A DNA stretch of 58,327 nucleotides, taken from assembly GCF_000143415.4 (NCBI RefSeq), contig NW_003314287.1, positions 139,841 through 198,167 on the forward strand, given 5' to 3'. The DNA is from Selaginella moellendorffii (taxonomy: Eukaryota > Streptophyta > Lycopodiopsida > Selaginellales > Selaginellaceae). The notes under the pieces are model-generated. The model was not told the DNA's origin and did not search any database. It saw only the letters and a list, made by a program, of their open reading frames with translations. Shown piece by piece: positions 19,746 to 29,356 of this stretch. Each line of letters opens with the position of its first letter. The first letter of the stretch is position 1. A program made the translations under genes and the position numbers.

Positions 19746-21366
19746 ATGGCGGCTTTCTTCTACTTCGTCGTCGTCGTCGTCGGCGTTGCTTGCTTCTTCC
19801 AGGCATCGGTGGTGGTTTCCGGCGATCGATTCTGTGGCCAAGGCGGCGATCAAGTCAGTTATGTGCGTGCTCGAGGCTCGGAGTTCGTGCTTGATGATCG
19901 TCCGTTGTTTATCAATGGCTTCAACGCCTACTGGGTAACGTATTACTCGTTCGAGCTCGTCACACGGCCCCACGTTAGTAGCTTGTTTCGTGACGCATCG
20001 GCGCTGGGTCTCAACGTTGCGAGAGTCTGGGCCTTCAATGACGGTGGCTATCACGCTATCCAGGCCACTCCTGGCGCCTACAATGAGGAAGCTTTCCAGG
20101 TACTAAAACTTGAGAGAAGAACTTTTCTTGTTTCTTCTTGTGAGTTTCTGATTGTTCTACATTCGCAGGGACTTGACTTTGTCATTGCGGAGGCACAAAG
20201 CTATGGTCTGATGCTGATACTCAGCTTGAGCAACAACTACAACTCCTATGGAGGAAAGCCGCAGTATGCGCAATGGGCTCAGGAGGCCGGTCACAGCGTG
20301 GAATCGGAGGACGATTTCTTCAAACATTCTGTCATCAAAGGCTACTACAAGAATTATGTGAAGGTGAGAATTCGGTTTCGCTCTTTCCCTCTTTTTTTAA
20401 AACTTTAGCGTGCAACGGGAATCTCGTTTCTCCTCTTGTCGTGTTCTTTTCGTGAGCATTTTTCTGACCAAAGTTCTGTTTTTTATTTTTTTGTTTTCGT
20501 TTTTCCAGGCCGTGCTTACAAGAGTGAACACCATCACTGGAGTCGCGTACCGAGATGATCCGACGATTTTTGCCTGGGAGCTGATTAATGAACCGAGATG
20601 TAGCTCCGATCCCTCTGGTGACACCCTCCAGGTTAGCATTCATTCATTTTTCTATCAAGTATTTCATTCGGTCGCTTCGTTTCTCCAATTCACGAACTTG
20701 TTCCTATCCAGGCTTGGATCGAGGAGATGTCGGCATTTGTAAAATCTCTCGACAGCAACCATATGCTCGAGGTTGGTCTCGAAGGCTTCTACTGCTCCTC
20801 GGATCTACAGAGAGCGGGTCTCGGCAGCTGGTCGAGTGATCTCGGCACTGATTTCATTCGCAACAACGCGATTCCAAGCATTGACTTTGCGACCGTGCAC
20901 AGCTATCCCGACTTGTGGTAAGCAAATTCTTTCTGCAAAATCCAATTTTTTTCGTTAAAATAAAGCGTGTTCAAGCTTCTAAAGCTTCTTTCTTCTTCTC
21001 AGGCTCCCAGACGAGGACTTCGAGGTTCAGCTCTCTTTCCTCGTCCAGTGGATACAGAACCACATCGAGGACGCGGCCGTGAGGCTGAACAAGCCCGTGC
21101 TCTTCGCGGAATTCGGCAAATCAAACCGGACTCGCGGGTTCGTGGTAGAGCAGAGGGACAGGTTCTTCGCGGCCACGTACGAGACGATCTTCTCGTCGTT
21201 TCCGGCCGCTGCCGCGGGTGGACTGCTGTGGCAGCTGGTCACGGAGGAGATTGGAGACGCCATCGACGACGGCTACCAAATCGTCCCCAGCAGGAATCCC
21301 AGCACAGTGACTGTCATCTCCACGCAGTCGCAGAGAGTTTCCATCATGAACTCGAGACGCTCGTGA
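19746..21366 (+). CDS. mannan endo-1,4-beta-mannosidase (GH5 family)
   Basis: Five exons: 19746-20099, 20169-20363, 20509-20631, 20712-20917 and 21003-21366, giving 413 residues. The first 27 residues are a hydrophobic signal peptide ([18 protein letters not shown]), so the enzyme is secreted to the wall. Plant GH5 mannanase motifs follow in order: [48 protein letters not shown] with the acid/base Glu, [10 protein letters not shown], and VLFAEFGKS with the nucleophile Glu. It would cut beta-1,4-mannan chains during wall loosening or germination. Length matches plant endo-beta-mannanases. The ATG at 19746 is preferred; a TTG two codons upstream is not needed. Confidence 0.95.
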
Positions 21367-21899
21367 GTTTTAGAAGTTCGTTCTTTTTGGCATTGCAGGG
21401 AAGCACTGAAGTACCGCAGCTTTATAAAAGAGGAAGATAGGAGAGATTTTTAGTCAAGAGTGTCGCGTTCGTGCCACATCAGCACCACGTCAGAGCCACG
21501 ATTATGCTGACGGGGCCCAATCTAGATGACGTGTAAAGCATTCCTTGCTAATAAAAGTAAAGGGGGTAAAGAAAGACGCTATAATGTTTTTAGTTAGGTG
21601 CTAGGGAAGAACAAGGCAGTGGGTGCGCCATTGCGATCCTTCGCGTAGAGCGCGCATGGCGCTAGCAGCTTTCTAGGGTTCATCCAGATCGATTGCATTG
21701 CGGTCGGGAAAATGCTGGATCTGTGACCCCAGATCCGTCCTGTCGGGCGCTTGCCGGTGCGGGATCTCTTGGATTTCTGTGAGTGTTTCGCGGTTTTGCT
21801 TGCTTCTTTTGTAGTGAATTGATTGATTTCTGGCAGGCAGGGATCCGGTGGAGAAATGTCCGTTGCGGACGAGCATTGCTAGCTGCCGCCACAAGCAAG

Positions 21900-21951
21900 G
21901 TATCGTTTTTTGATAGAGAAGAAAGATCTGGAGTGAGAGATTTTTATCCAG
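21900..21951 (+). other. probable 5' UTR intron
   Basis: GCAAG|GTATCG to TTTATCCAG|GATAG, 52 nt, placed ten bases before the ATG of the next gene. Size and borders match coding introns in the window. Confidence 0.55.
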
Positions 21952-21961
21952 GATAGCGACC

Positions 21962-23965
21962 ATGCAGCGCCAATTGGTTTGCTTGTTGGTGGTGGGAATT
22001 GCCGGGTTTATCGTCGCTAGCGTGGAGAATTTACAGGATGTTGGATTTGATGATCAGCTTTCACGCCTCGGCGAGCTTGAGCAGGGCAATGGATTGCGGA
22101 AATTGCTGCAAGAGAAGCCGAAAGCCAAGACAAAGTCGGGAGACGGGCTTTCAGGAAAAGCTAAAAGAAGCGGTGCTGGGGAGAAGAAATCCAAGGCAGA
22201 GAGCGGTGATGGAAATCACGTCGAAGAAAAGAAAGTCCCCGCGGTTAATGACGCGATTCAGGGTGGAAAGTTGGAGGGGTCTGAGCTAAAACCAGCTGCA
22301 AAGAAGCCAGGGAAAACGAAAAAGAAAATTCTGGAGGACGAGGACGATGAAGATATCCGGTTTATGGAAGAGGAGAAGCTCCAGAGCGTTGTGAAACAAG
22401 GTGGTAAGAAAGAACAAGGTGCTAAAGTGGATGGCGGCGAAGATGTGAAAGAAGATGGCCAAGGCGAAGTTTTCAAAGTGGAGGACGAAGAACGGACTGA
22501 CGCCAAGACGAAGGTGAAAAAGGGGAAGTCCAAGAAAGCTGGAGCGAAGAAGGAAAACGTAGACGTTGTTTTGGGCGACTCTGAGAATGTTGCCGGGGAC
22601 GAGAAAGTAAGTGTAGCAGTCGAAGACGACAACGTCGCTGAACAGAAGAGCGTCGAGGAAGAGAAGAAGCAGAAGAAAAGAAACAAGAAGGCACCTGAGG
22701 TAAAAGTGGAAGCTCTGGATGACACGGATGAATCTTCCGACAGTGCGGATGCGGATGAGAAGAAAGGAGTGGAAGTCGAAGTCATTCCTGACGAATTGGA
22801 CGACGTCAAGGTACTGGAGGAGGAAATCCCGAAGAAGGAAGTAAAGAAGGAAATCCCGAAGAAAACCGAGAAGAAGGATCAAGTCCTTGCTGAAACACAG
22901 GAGGAGGAGCAGAACAGCAAGCCTCCTACGAAGATCAGCAAGAAAGAAAAGGAGATGCCAAAGACCAAGCCAAAGACCGCCAAGGAAAAGCCAAAGCTAG
23001 ACAAGTCCAGTCCCACGAAGGCAAAGAAGAATAGCGGCGAGTCCACGAAGAAGAGCACAGAAGTGAAGAAGAAGGAGGAAGTGACGAAGGACGAGAAGCT
23101 GGAAGTGCCAAAGACAACAACGACGACGACGACGACGACGACGGTAGTAAACTTTCCAGAGGAAGACTTGCATACCGACGCTTTCGACTTCCAGGACGAG
23201 TTGCCGGACGAGGAGGACATCGACTTGCTCTCGCAAATCTCCGAACTCCCGACGAAGATCCAGCAGACTGCCGGCAACGTCGCGGACACTCTCCGCCCCA
23301 GCTTGTCCAAGCTCTCCGAGACGTCCAAGACGTACTTCTCCCAGGCCAACCAGCAGATGACCGAGAGCTTCACTCCGATCATGGGCCACCAAGCGGCACC
23401 GGTGGTGGCCTCCCTCATCTCCTACGCGTTCTTGCTCGCTCCTCTCATCGTGGTGATCTACATGCTCGAGCGCATCCGTGCCACTCTCTCGCTCGCCAAA
23501 GTTCTCTTCTTCGTCAACCTCTACCTGGGAGCCTACTTCCTCACGCTGGTGCTCGCGACTTTCGCCCTCCAGAGCGAGCCCATGGCCTTCTTCTTCCGGC
23601 ACTCGCGCTCCAGCTGCGTCTTCCTCCAGCTCCTCCAGGCGCTCGGCTACATGCTCTACCTCTTGCTCTACACCGTGGCGATCATGAAGTCCTTCTCCTA
23701 CGGCGGGGTCTTGGAGAGGATGACCGCGGTGTTCCAGTGGGTGATCGTGGCGCTGTTCGGCCTCCATTACTACGTGACCGTGTTCCATCGAGCCATGGCC
23801 ATGAAGGTCCCTCGGACGACGTGGAAGGTCTATCTGGTATACACGGCAGCGTTTTCGGTGCTGGCTCTCTTTGCCAGAGCTAAGATCGAGCCGATCAAGA
23901 AGGAGTACTACTACACGCCGGTAGACGATTCCGAGGAGGCTAGTCCCATTGACAAGAGGAGCTAA
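21962..23965 (+). CDS. Lys/Glu-rich multi-pass membrane protein, unknown function
   Basis: Intronless coding frame of 667 residues. A signal-peptide-like N-terminus (LVCLLVVGIAGFIVASV) precedes about 420 residues of low-complexity Lys/Glu/Asp sequence, probably disordered. That includes a run of nine or more Thr near 383-391, encoded by ACG/ACA repeats. An acidic stretch (FQDELPDEEDIDLLS) follows, then five predicted membrane segments near 481-502, 513-535, 553-576, 586-607 and 621-638. The short tail (KKEYYYTPVDDSEE) is likely cytosolic. The arrangement suggests an endomembrane protein with a long lumenal charged arm. I recognise the general plant-specific layout but cannot name a family. 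Antisense ORFs here are composition artefacts. Confidence 0.8.
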   Translation: MQRQLVCLLVVGIAGFIVASVENLQDVGFDDQLSRLGELEQGNGLRKLLQEKPKAKTKSGDGLSGKAKRSGAGEKKSKAESGDGNHVEEKKVPAVNDAIQGGKLEGSELKPAAKKPGKTKKKILEDEDDEDIRFMEEEKLQSVVKQGGKKEQGAKVDGGEDVKEDGQGEVFKVEDEERTDAKTKVKKGKSKKAGAKKENVDVVLGDSENVAGDEKVSVAVEDDNVAEQKSVEEEKKQKKRNKKAPEVKVEALDDTDESSDSADADEKKGVEVEVIPDELDDVKVLEEEIPKKEVKKEIPKKTEKKDQVLAETQEEEQNSKPPTKISKKEKEMPKTKPKTAKEKPKLDKSSPTKAKKNSGESTKKSTEVKKKEEVTKDEKLEVPKTTTTTTTTTTVVNFPEEDLHTDAFDFQDELPDEEDIDLLSQISELPTKIQQTAGNVADTLRPSLSKLSETSKTYFSQANQQMTESFTPIMGHQAAPVVASLISYAFLLAPLIVVIYMLERIRATLSLAKVLFFVNLYLGAYFLTLVLATFALQSEPMAFFFRHSRSSCVFLQLLQALGYMLYLLLYTVAIMKSFSYGGVLERMTAVFQWVIVALFGLHYYVTVFHRAMAMKVPRTTWKVYLVYTAAFSVLALFARAKIEPIKKEYYYTPVDDSEEASPIDKRS

Positions 23966-24637
23966 GCAAGCGAAAGAGGTAAAAAACCATCTTTTCTCAA
24001 GACAATGGGTGGACTAAACTTTGTTATCTCTTGGTCTTTGCAGTTTTAGATGAATAAGAAGAGATAAGAGATGCGTAACGTAATGTTAATACACGAGAAT
24101 TTGAAGTGAAGCTCCTCCACTCCATCAGTGCTAAGTTTTGCGTGTTTGCATTTTCTAGCTGCCAGGCTATTTATCTATCAGATGGAACTTAACTTTGCTT
24201 TGACTCTAGCAGAGATCGTGCTTTGCGGATGAATCTAAATGGCTTTCCGGGATTTGCAGTGAGAGCTCTCTCGCAAGCGTGACTGTCCAGCTCCTTGAGA
24301 AAGGCGAGAGAGACTTAACGAGAGAAGCAAAGCTGGCCAAACCGAAAGGGACTGCTTAAAGTCTCACTGGCCGGTGGACGAGGAGCCACAAGTTCCTGCA
24401 AACTAGAGGACGGACACTAATAGCAAACTTCCAAACAAGCCATTCAATCGCAAAACAAAGACGTGAAAACGAAACGAAACAAAGAAGCAAACACTCTCAA
24501 AGTTTAGACAAAGAGAACAACGTTATCACACAAATCCGTGACTACTGTCAATCCATCCAAACTTCCAAAAGCCTGCTATGCATGGCTCGAGGAGTGATTG
24601 CTGCTCTGAAAGACGAATCCCCGGATGGATGAATCGA
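23966..24637. other. intergenic between convergent genes
   Basis: Holds the presumed 3' UTRs of the membrane-protein gene (plus) and the Ser/His-rich gene (minus). No additional gene is seen. Confidence 0.5.
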
Positions 24638-25579
24638 TCACTCTCTCCTCCCGCCAAGGTGGTGATGGTGGTGGTGGAGGTGGTGATGGAAATGCTCGTG
24701 CCTGTGATGGTAGAGCTCATCTCCATCGCCCTCCTCGTCCTGGAACTTGAGAAGATGACCATCGCCATCGTCCACTCGACCCTCCACCACCGGAGACGGA
24801 TTAAACGTGAGGAGCTGCGAGAACTTGGAGCTGATCGCGTTGTTGTTGTCGCTCTTGTCACTGCTGATGCTGCTGCTGCTGACGAGATTGCTGCTAGTGC
24901 TGCTCAGGCTGCTGCTGGCCGACTTGGATTTCTTGAAAGTCCGCTTGGTGGCGATGTCGTCCTCGGAGAGGCAGAGCACCGGGGCCGGGATGAATCGGCT
25001 CAGCCTCGCCGCCAGAGCTTCCCTGTACTTCCTTCCTCCGCCACCGCCGCTACCGCCGCTCTTGGAAGTCTGCGAGGAGCAGCTGAGCGAGACGAGGTTC
25101 CTGTTGGTGGTGATGGACGCGGCGGAGGCCTCCTTGAGCGCCTTGTCCAGCTCCTTGGCCACCGAGAGGAGCTCGAACGAGTCGAAGAGCGACTGGTTTG
25201 GATCCCACTTCTGGTGCGCCTTGACAATGGTGTCCCCCGCCGTGTAGCTGCCGTTCACTCGCAGAGCCTCGGCTTTGAAGCGGGACGTTCGCTGCACCAC
25301 CACCATGGCTCTGTTCCTCACGTCCTCCGGGCTGCCATTGCTGTAGTTGCCTCCACCGCGCTGGTACCATGCCCAGGCAGCTGCCTTGCTTCGCGGACTG
25401 ATCTTCTCGTCGTCGATGTTGGTGTTGTTGCCGCTGCTGCTGCTGCTGCTGTTTGAATTCTCGTCCTGTGATGCCTGCTTGAAAATGTGATCCGTTTCTT
25501 GCCTGGCTTTCGCTAGCGCGGCTCCAAAGTCCGTCACGGGCTTCTTCTTCGCGGAGGACTTCTTCTTCCTCAATCCCAT
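24638..25579 (-). CDS. Ser-rich, His-tailed plant protein of unknown function
   Basis: Single-exon frame of 313 residues from ATG 25579. The N-terminus is basic (GLRKKKSSAKKK), followed by the most conserved-looking part: TDFGAALAKARQETDHIF, SPRSKAAAWAWYQRG, and RTSRFKAEALRVNG. Poly-Ser, poly-Asn and poly-Gly tracts separate these. The tail is very His-rich (HHRHEHFHHHLHHHHHHLGG) and could bind metal. There is no signal peptide or membrane segment. The opposite strand is also open by composition, but the minus reading keeps the structured blocks. Function unknown. Confidence 0.7.
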   Translation of the reverse strand: MGLRKKKSSAKKKPVTDFGAALAKARQETDHIFKQASQDENSNSSSSSSGNNTNIDDEKISPRSKAAAWAWYQRGGGNYSNGSPEDVRNRAMVVVQRTSRFKAEALRVNGSYTAGDTIVKAHQKWDPNQSLFDSFELLSVAKELDKALKEASAASITTNRNLVSLSCSSQTSKSGGSGGGGGRKYREALAARLSRFIPAPVLCLSEDDIATKRTFKKSKSASSSLSSTSSNLVSSSSISSDKSDNNNAISSKFSQLLTFNPSPVVEGRVDDGDGHLLKFQDEEGDGDELYHHRHEHFHHHLHHHHHHLGGRRE

Positions 25580-26607
25580 CGCGAGATGGATTCAATTCCC
25601 ACCTGTCAAGGCTTGCAACGAGATCTCTCAGTACACCGCGAAACCTCTTACCGTGGAGAGAGGAGAGAGGCGCAGATTTTCTAGCGTATAATATGTGGAG
25701 CAACTATCTCCGTAGCGGATGTGGCTGCTGATTAATCCAGAAAAGGAAAAACGGAAGAGTCACGAAAATTGGAAAGGAAAGACCCACCAAACCATGGACG
25801 CAGTCGGGTACCAGACATGGTCGCTTTGATTTTACGAGCGCGGCCCACTTTATTTGCATGGCTCCGTCCGAATCCGACAAAATTCTCGCGTTCCTTTGAA
25901 AGGCTAAGTTGCTCCAAACAACAAGCTCCTCGGCTCGCAACAAGATGACAAGCAGTTGCGTCCACGGAAGCCTGCGAGAGAGAGAGAGCATGCGTGAAAT
26001 CAGAGAAAAGCTGGCTTTTGCAGCGCTCGTAAAAAGAGAAAAATCTTTGAATCCTTCACATTTTTACCTGTCTGAATTGCCTCGCATCGCATGGTCCGCG
26101 TTGTCACGTGCCAGAGTGTTGTAAACATCGTCACCAGACAAATTTAAAAATCTCTGCAAATTTAATGCTCGGGCCGCTGCGTAGCAAGAAAAATTTAAGA
26201 GCACTGATGAATGAGGATGATAACCAAACTAAGTATGGTATGACAGTACTCGAACTTACAGCAGTAGTACCATGCGGAGCGCGTAAGATATTTTTCGTAC
26301 GTCGTTCGTTGGTTTCGATCGAGCGATCTCCAGCATTTGGAATCTGCAGCAGCATCACTGCCCTTCATTTAGTAGAAAGAAAAGAACAAAGGTAAAATTC
26401 TAAGGCTTCTGTGAGAACACATCACCTGTGTTTCACTTCACGAGCTTTCATCGAAGTCCAGGAAGATTCGAGTTTGGTGAAGCGATATTGAAGAAGGGCC
26501 AAAGTCTAGTCTCCTCTCCTGCAGCCACAACAACTTATGATTGGTTATAAAATACAAAGTCAGTATCTCACCACGTCTGCTCACCACGAGAAGCCGATGA
26601 TGATCAG
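25580..26607. other. intergenic, no gene seen
   Basis: About 1 kb upstream of the Ser/His-rich gene and downstream of the PPR gene. It includes a short (GA)n run near 25975-25990. ORFs in it lack recognisable domains. Confidence 0.5.
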
Positions 26608-29220
26608 CTAAGGACAGCGTGCCTCGTTAGCTTGAGCGCTCCAGCAAAGATTGGCCATCAGATTGTAAGCCGCGTCGATTTTCTCGTTGTTTCCAAGCTG
26701 AAGCACAGCATCAAACGCGACCCTCCCTATGGCCAAGTTCCTCCACTTCCAGCACGAAGTGAGAAGGGTCATCCAGATCACGGCGTCCACTCTGGTCGGA
26801 ATGGACTTCACCACCTCCAGTGCAGCGGTTAGCTTGTTGGCCCGTCCGAGCATGTCAACCACGCAAGTGTAATGCTCTACGTCTGGAGGAATACCAAATG
26901 TGTGTTCCATAGACTGGAAAAACTCTCGCCCCCTTTCAACCAGACCAGCGTGACTACAGCCCGTGAGCACGCAGTTCAAGGTGATGCCATCGGCTTTGAA
27001 GCTTTCGTCCTGCATTATCTGAAAGACCTTGAAGACCTGTTTAACATCGCCTTGCCGGCCAAAACCAACCAAAAGCGCGTTCCAAGCTCCCACCTGTAAG
27101 TCCTCAGTCGGTATAAGATCGAAGGCCTGCTGAGCTTCAATCATGCTCCCACATTTTCCGTAGACGTCCACCAGAGAGTTTAGGAGAATTTCCCCGTTCC
27201 TGTCCAGTCCGTGTTGCCTGACGATATCGCCGTGAACTGCTTTAGCTGCTTTCGCGTCAGCGAGAGCCGCACATGCTTTGAGTGCCGTGACGAATGTTGA
27301 CGCATCTGGTTGGCAGCCCGTATGCCCCATCACCGACGAATAAAAATGCAGAGCTAGCTCAGCTTCACCGTTGTCAACATACCCCAGCATCAAAACGTTC
27401 CATAAAACTGTGTCGGGCTTGCGAATCTTGTCGAAAACGCTGCGAGCATCGGCCAGACTGCCACAAGTCGCGTACATGTTCACAAGGCTGCTGGCTACGA
27501 AACTGTCGACGTCACAAAGGCTTGCCGATGCTTCGGCGTGTATCTGAAAGCCCCTGTTTAGAGCCTCGGACTTGACAAGCTTTCTGCGACCCTCGACTTT
27601 CTGGCCCGTTTCTTGTGTTGCCAGTCCTGTACAGGCCTTAACAGCAGCAACAATAGTGCGAGCATTCGGCTGGCCACCATGATCTTTCATCTGCTCAAAT
27701 AACTCCAGGCCCAGCTGTTCTTCCCCAGCCTCTACGTAACCGAGTATCAACGCAGTCCATGAAACAACACCACGATATAGCATTCTGTCGAACACACCAC
27801 GAGCATCCCACATGCTTCCACATTTTGCGTAAGCATCTACCAGAGTATTCTGGACGTAGATATCTGTGTCATACCCCCTGTTCCTCGCGCGAGAGTGTAT
27901 GGCCATCACCTTTTCTAAACTTGAGATCTTCACAACCTGTCCTCCAACCGGGCTTCCTGTTTCCTTTCCTGTTAGACCAGCACACGCCTTGAGAGCAGCT
28001 ACGTAAGTTCTCGAGTCCGGAGCAAAGCCTTCGGTTTCCATACGTGAGAAGAGCTCCAAAGCCAGATGGCCTTCACCGTTTTCCGCATAGCCAAGTAGCA
28101 GCGCGTTCCATGACACTGCTGTTTTTCTCTGCATCCTGTCAAAGACCCTGCTTGCATCCACAAGGCTGCCACACTTCGCGTACATGTCAATCAAAGTGCT
28201 TCCCAGCAAAAGATCCGAGTCCAAACCTGCTTTTGTAGCTTGCCAGTGAAGAGCTCTTCCTTTCTCCAAGTTCTTGAGCTTGAGAAGCTTCCCTTCGTCG
28301 TTGGCTGCCACACTGCTACAGGCCTTCAACGCAGCAGTGTAAGTTAGAGCATTCGGAGCACAGCCTCTCCGCTGCATTTCGGAGAACACCAGCAAAGCCA
28401 GGCTCCCTTCACCGCTTTGTACGTAGCCGAGGATCAACGAGTTCCACGAAACAACGCTGTGGCAAGGCATCAAGTCGAACACCCTGTGAGCATCCTCCAG
28501 GCTCCCACACTTCGCATACATGTCAACCAAAGAAGTCGAGATAAACACGTCTCCACAGCGCAAAACTCTAGAATGCACAGACATACCTCTCTTGAGCGAC
28601 GTGGTCTTCTTCACCACCGAAGAAAAACTCTCGCCATCTTCCTTCTCGGCCAAGCAAGAACACGCCTTGATCGCGGCAACGAGAGTCCAGGCATCCGGCT
28701 CACAGTCCATGCACGACGAGAAGATCTCCAAGCCCAGCTCTGGATCACCATTCTCGACGTAGCCCATCAACAGGACGTTCCAAGAGACCACCGTGAGAGC
28801 TCCGATGGCGTCGAAAACACTCCTGGCATCCACCATGCTCCAGCACTTCGCGTACATATCCACCAGTGTGTTCTCCACGTAGATACCAGCCAAGAATCCT
28901 CTTCTCAGTGCCTCGGCGTGGAGAGCCTTCCCCTTTCTAAGATCCCTGGCGCTACTGCAAGCCCGGAGCTCGCAAATAAATCTCGACCTGGAGCTATTGC
29001 CACTGGAAATCCTCGCAATCGATGCTTCTTCTTCACTATTGCTCCAAATCTTTACGATTTCTTTATTCACAGATGCTTCTTCTTCCCGATTCTTCAATGG
29101 CGCCGCGATCGCGATCGATTCCTGGCTAGTTCCCGATCCTTTTGCCGCGATGGAGGAGCTGAGCGATCGAAATCCAGCGCTGGAGTGCCGCTTGGACCTA
29201 CATTTGCTCCAGGGAACCAT
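26608..29220 (-). CDS. PLS-type pentatricopeptide repeat protein
   Basis: Intronless 870-residue protein from ATG 29220. After a Ser/Arg-rich leader (RSKRHSSAGFRSLSSS) that could target an organelle, it is built of tandem PPR motifs in the PLS pattern, with repeated signatures such as NTLVDMYAKCGS, ARSVFD, VVSWNVLLMGYVENG and PDARTYVAALKAC. It ends with a partial E-like region (HYTCVVDMLGRANKL, then VDAVIWMTLLTSC) and has no DYW deaminase domain. Such proteins bind organellar RNA and guide C-to-U editing or processing. Without DYW it would need a partner for catalysis. A single long exon is typical of the family. ORFs on the plus strand across it are antisense shadows. Confidence 0.93.
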   Translation of the reverse strand: MVPWSKCRSKRHSSAGFRSLSSSIAAKGSGTSQESIAIAAPLKNREEEASVNKEIVKIWSNSEEEASIARISSGNSSRSRFICELRACSSARDLRKGKALHAEALRRGFLAGIYVENTLVDMYAKCWSMVDARSVFDAIGALTVVSWNVLLMGYVENGDPELGLEIFSSCMDCEPDAWTLVAAIKACSCLAEKEDGESFSSVVKKTTSLKRGMSVHSRVLRCGDVFISTSLVDMYAKCGSLEDAHRVFDLMPCHSVVSWNSLILGYVQSGEGSLALLVFSEMQRRGCAPNALTYTAALKACSSVAANDEGKLLKLKNLEKGRALHWQATKAGLDSDLLLGSTLIDMYAKCGSLVDASRVFDRMQRKTAVSWNALLLGYAENGEGHLALELFSRMETEGFAPDSRTYVAALKACAGLTGKETGSPVGGQVVKISSLEKVMAIHSRARNRGYDTDIYVQNTLVDAYAKCGSMWDARGVFDRMLYRGVVSWTALILGYVEAGEEQLGLELFEQMKDHGGQPNARTIVAAVKACTGLATQETGQKVEGRRKLVKSEALNRGFQIHAEASASLCDVDSFVASSLVNMYATCGSLADARSVFDKIRKPDTVLWNVLMLGYVDNGEAELALHFYSSVMGHTGCQPDASTFVTALKACAALADAKAAKAVHGDIVRQHGLDRNGEILLNSLVDVYGKCGSMIEAQQAFDLIPTEDLQVGAWNALLVGFGRQGDVKQVFKVFQIMQDESFKADGITLNCVLTGCSHAGLVERGREFFQSMEHTFGIPPDVEHYTCVVDMLGRANKLTAALEVVKSIPTRVDAVIWMTLLTSCWKWRNLAIGRVAFDAVLQLGNNEKIDAAYNLMANLCWSAQANEARCP

Positions 29221-29356
29221 AAACCCTGGAGAATCCTTCTTGATTCCTGGATCCTTTCCTTCACTGCTTACCGATCTTTCTGCCTCGATCTATGCGCGAC
29301 AGAGCGTCGATGGAAGGCCCAAGAGTGAGGAAATATTTTAGGGTTTATGCGAAGAG
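29221..29356. promoter_or_regulatory. short divergent intergenic region
   Basis: Only 136 bp separate the start codons of the PPR gene (minus) and the next gene (plus). It must hold both leaders and probably a bidirectional promoter. No clear TATA box is seen. Confidence 0.45.

Noticed and set aside
22258-23788. Long minus-strand ORFs opposite the Lys/Glu-rich membrane protein
   Set aside because: They mirror the biased codons of the real gene (AAG/GAG read as CTT/CTC) and show only low-complexity Ser/Phe or His/Glu sequence.
24578-25456. 292-codon plus-strand ORF opposite the Ser/His-rich gene
   Set aside because: Val/Ala-rich reading of the complementary Ser/His repeats; the minus frame keeps structured blocks and a better start.
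28417-29328. 303-codon plus-strand ORF across the PPR gene
   Set aside because: Antisense to clear PPR repeats; no domain of its own.
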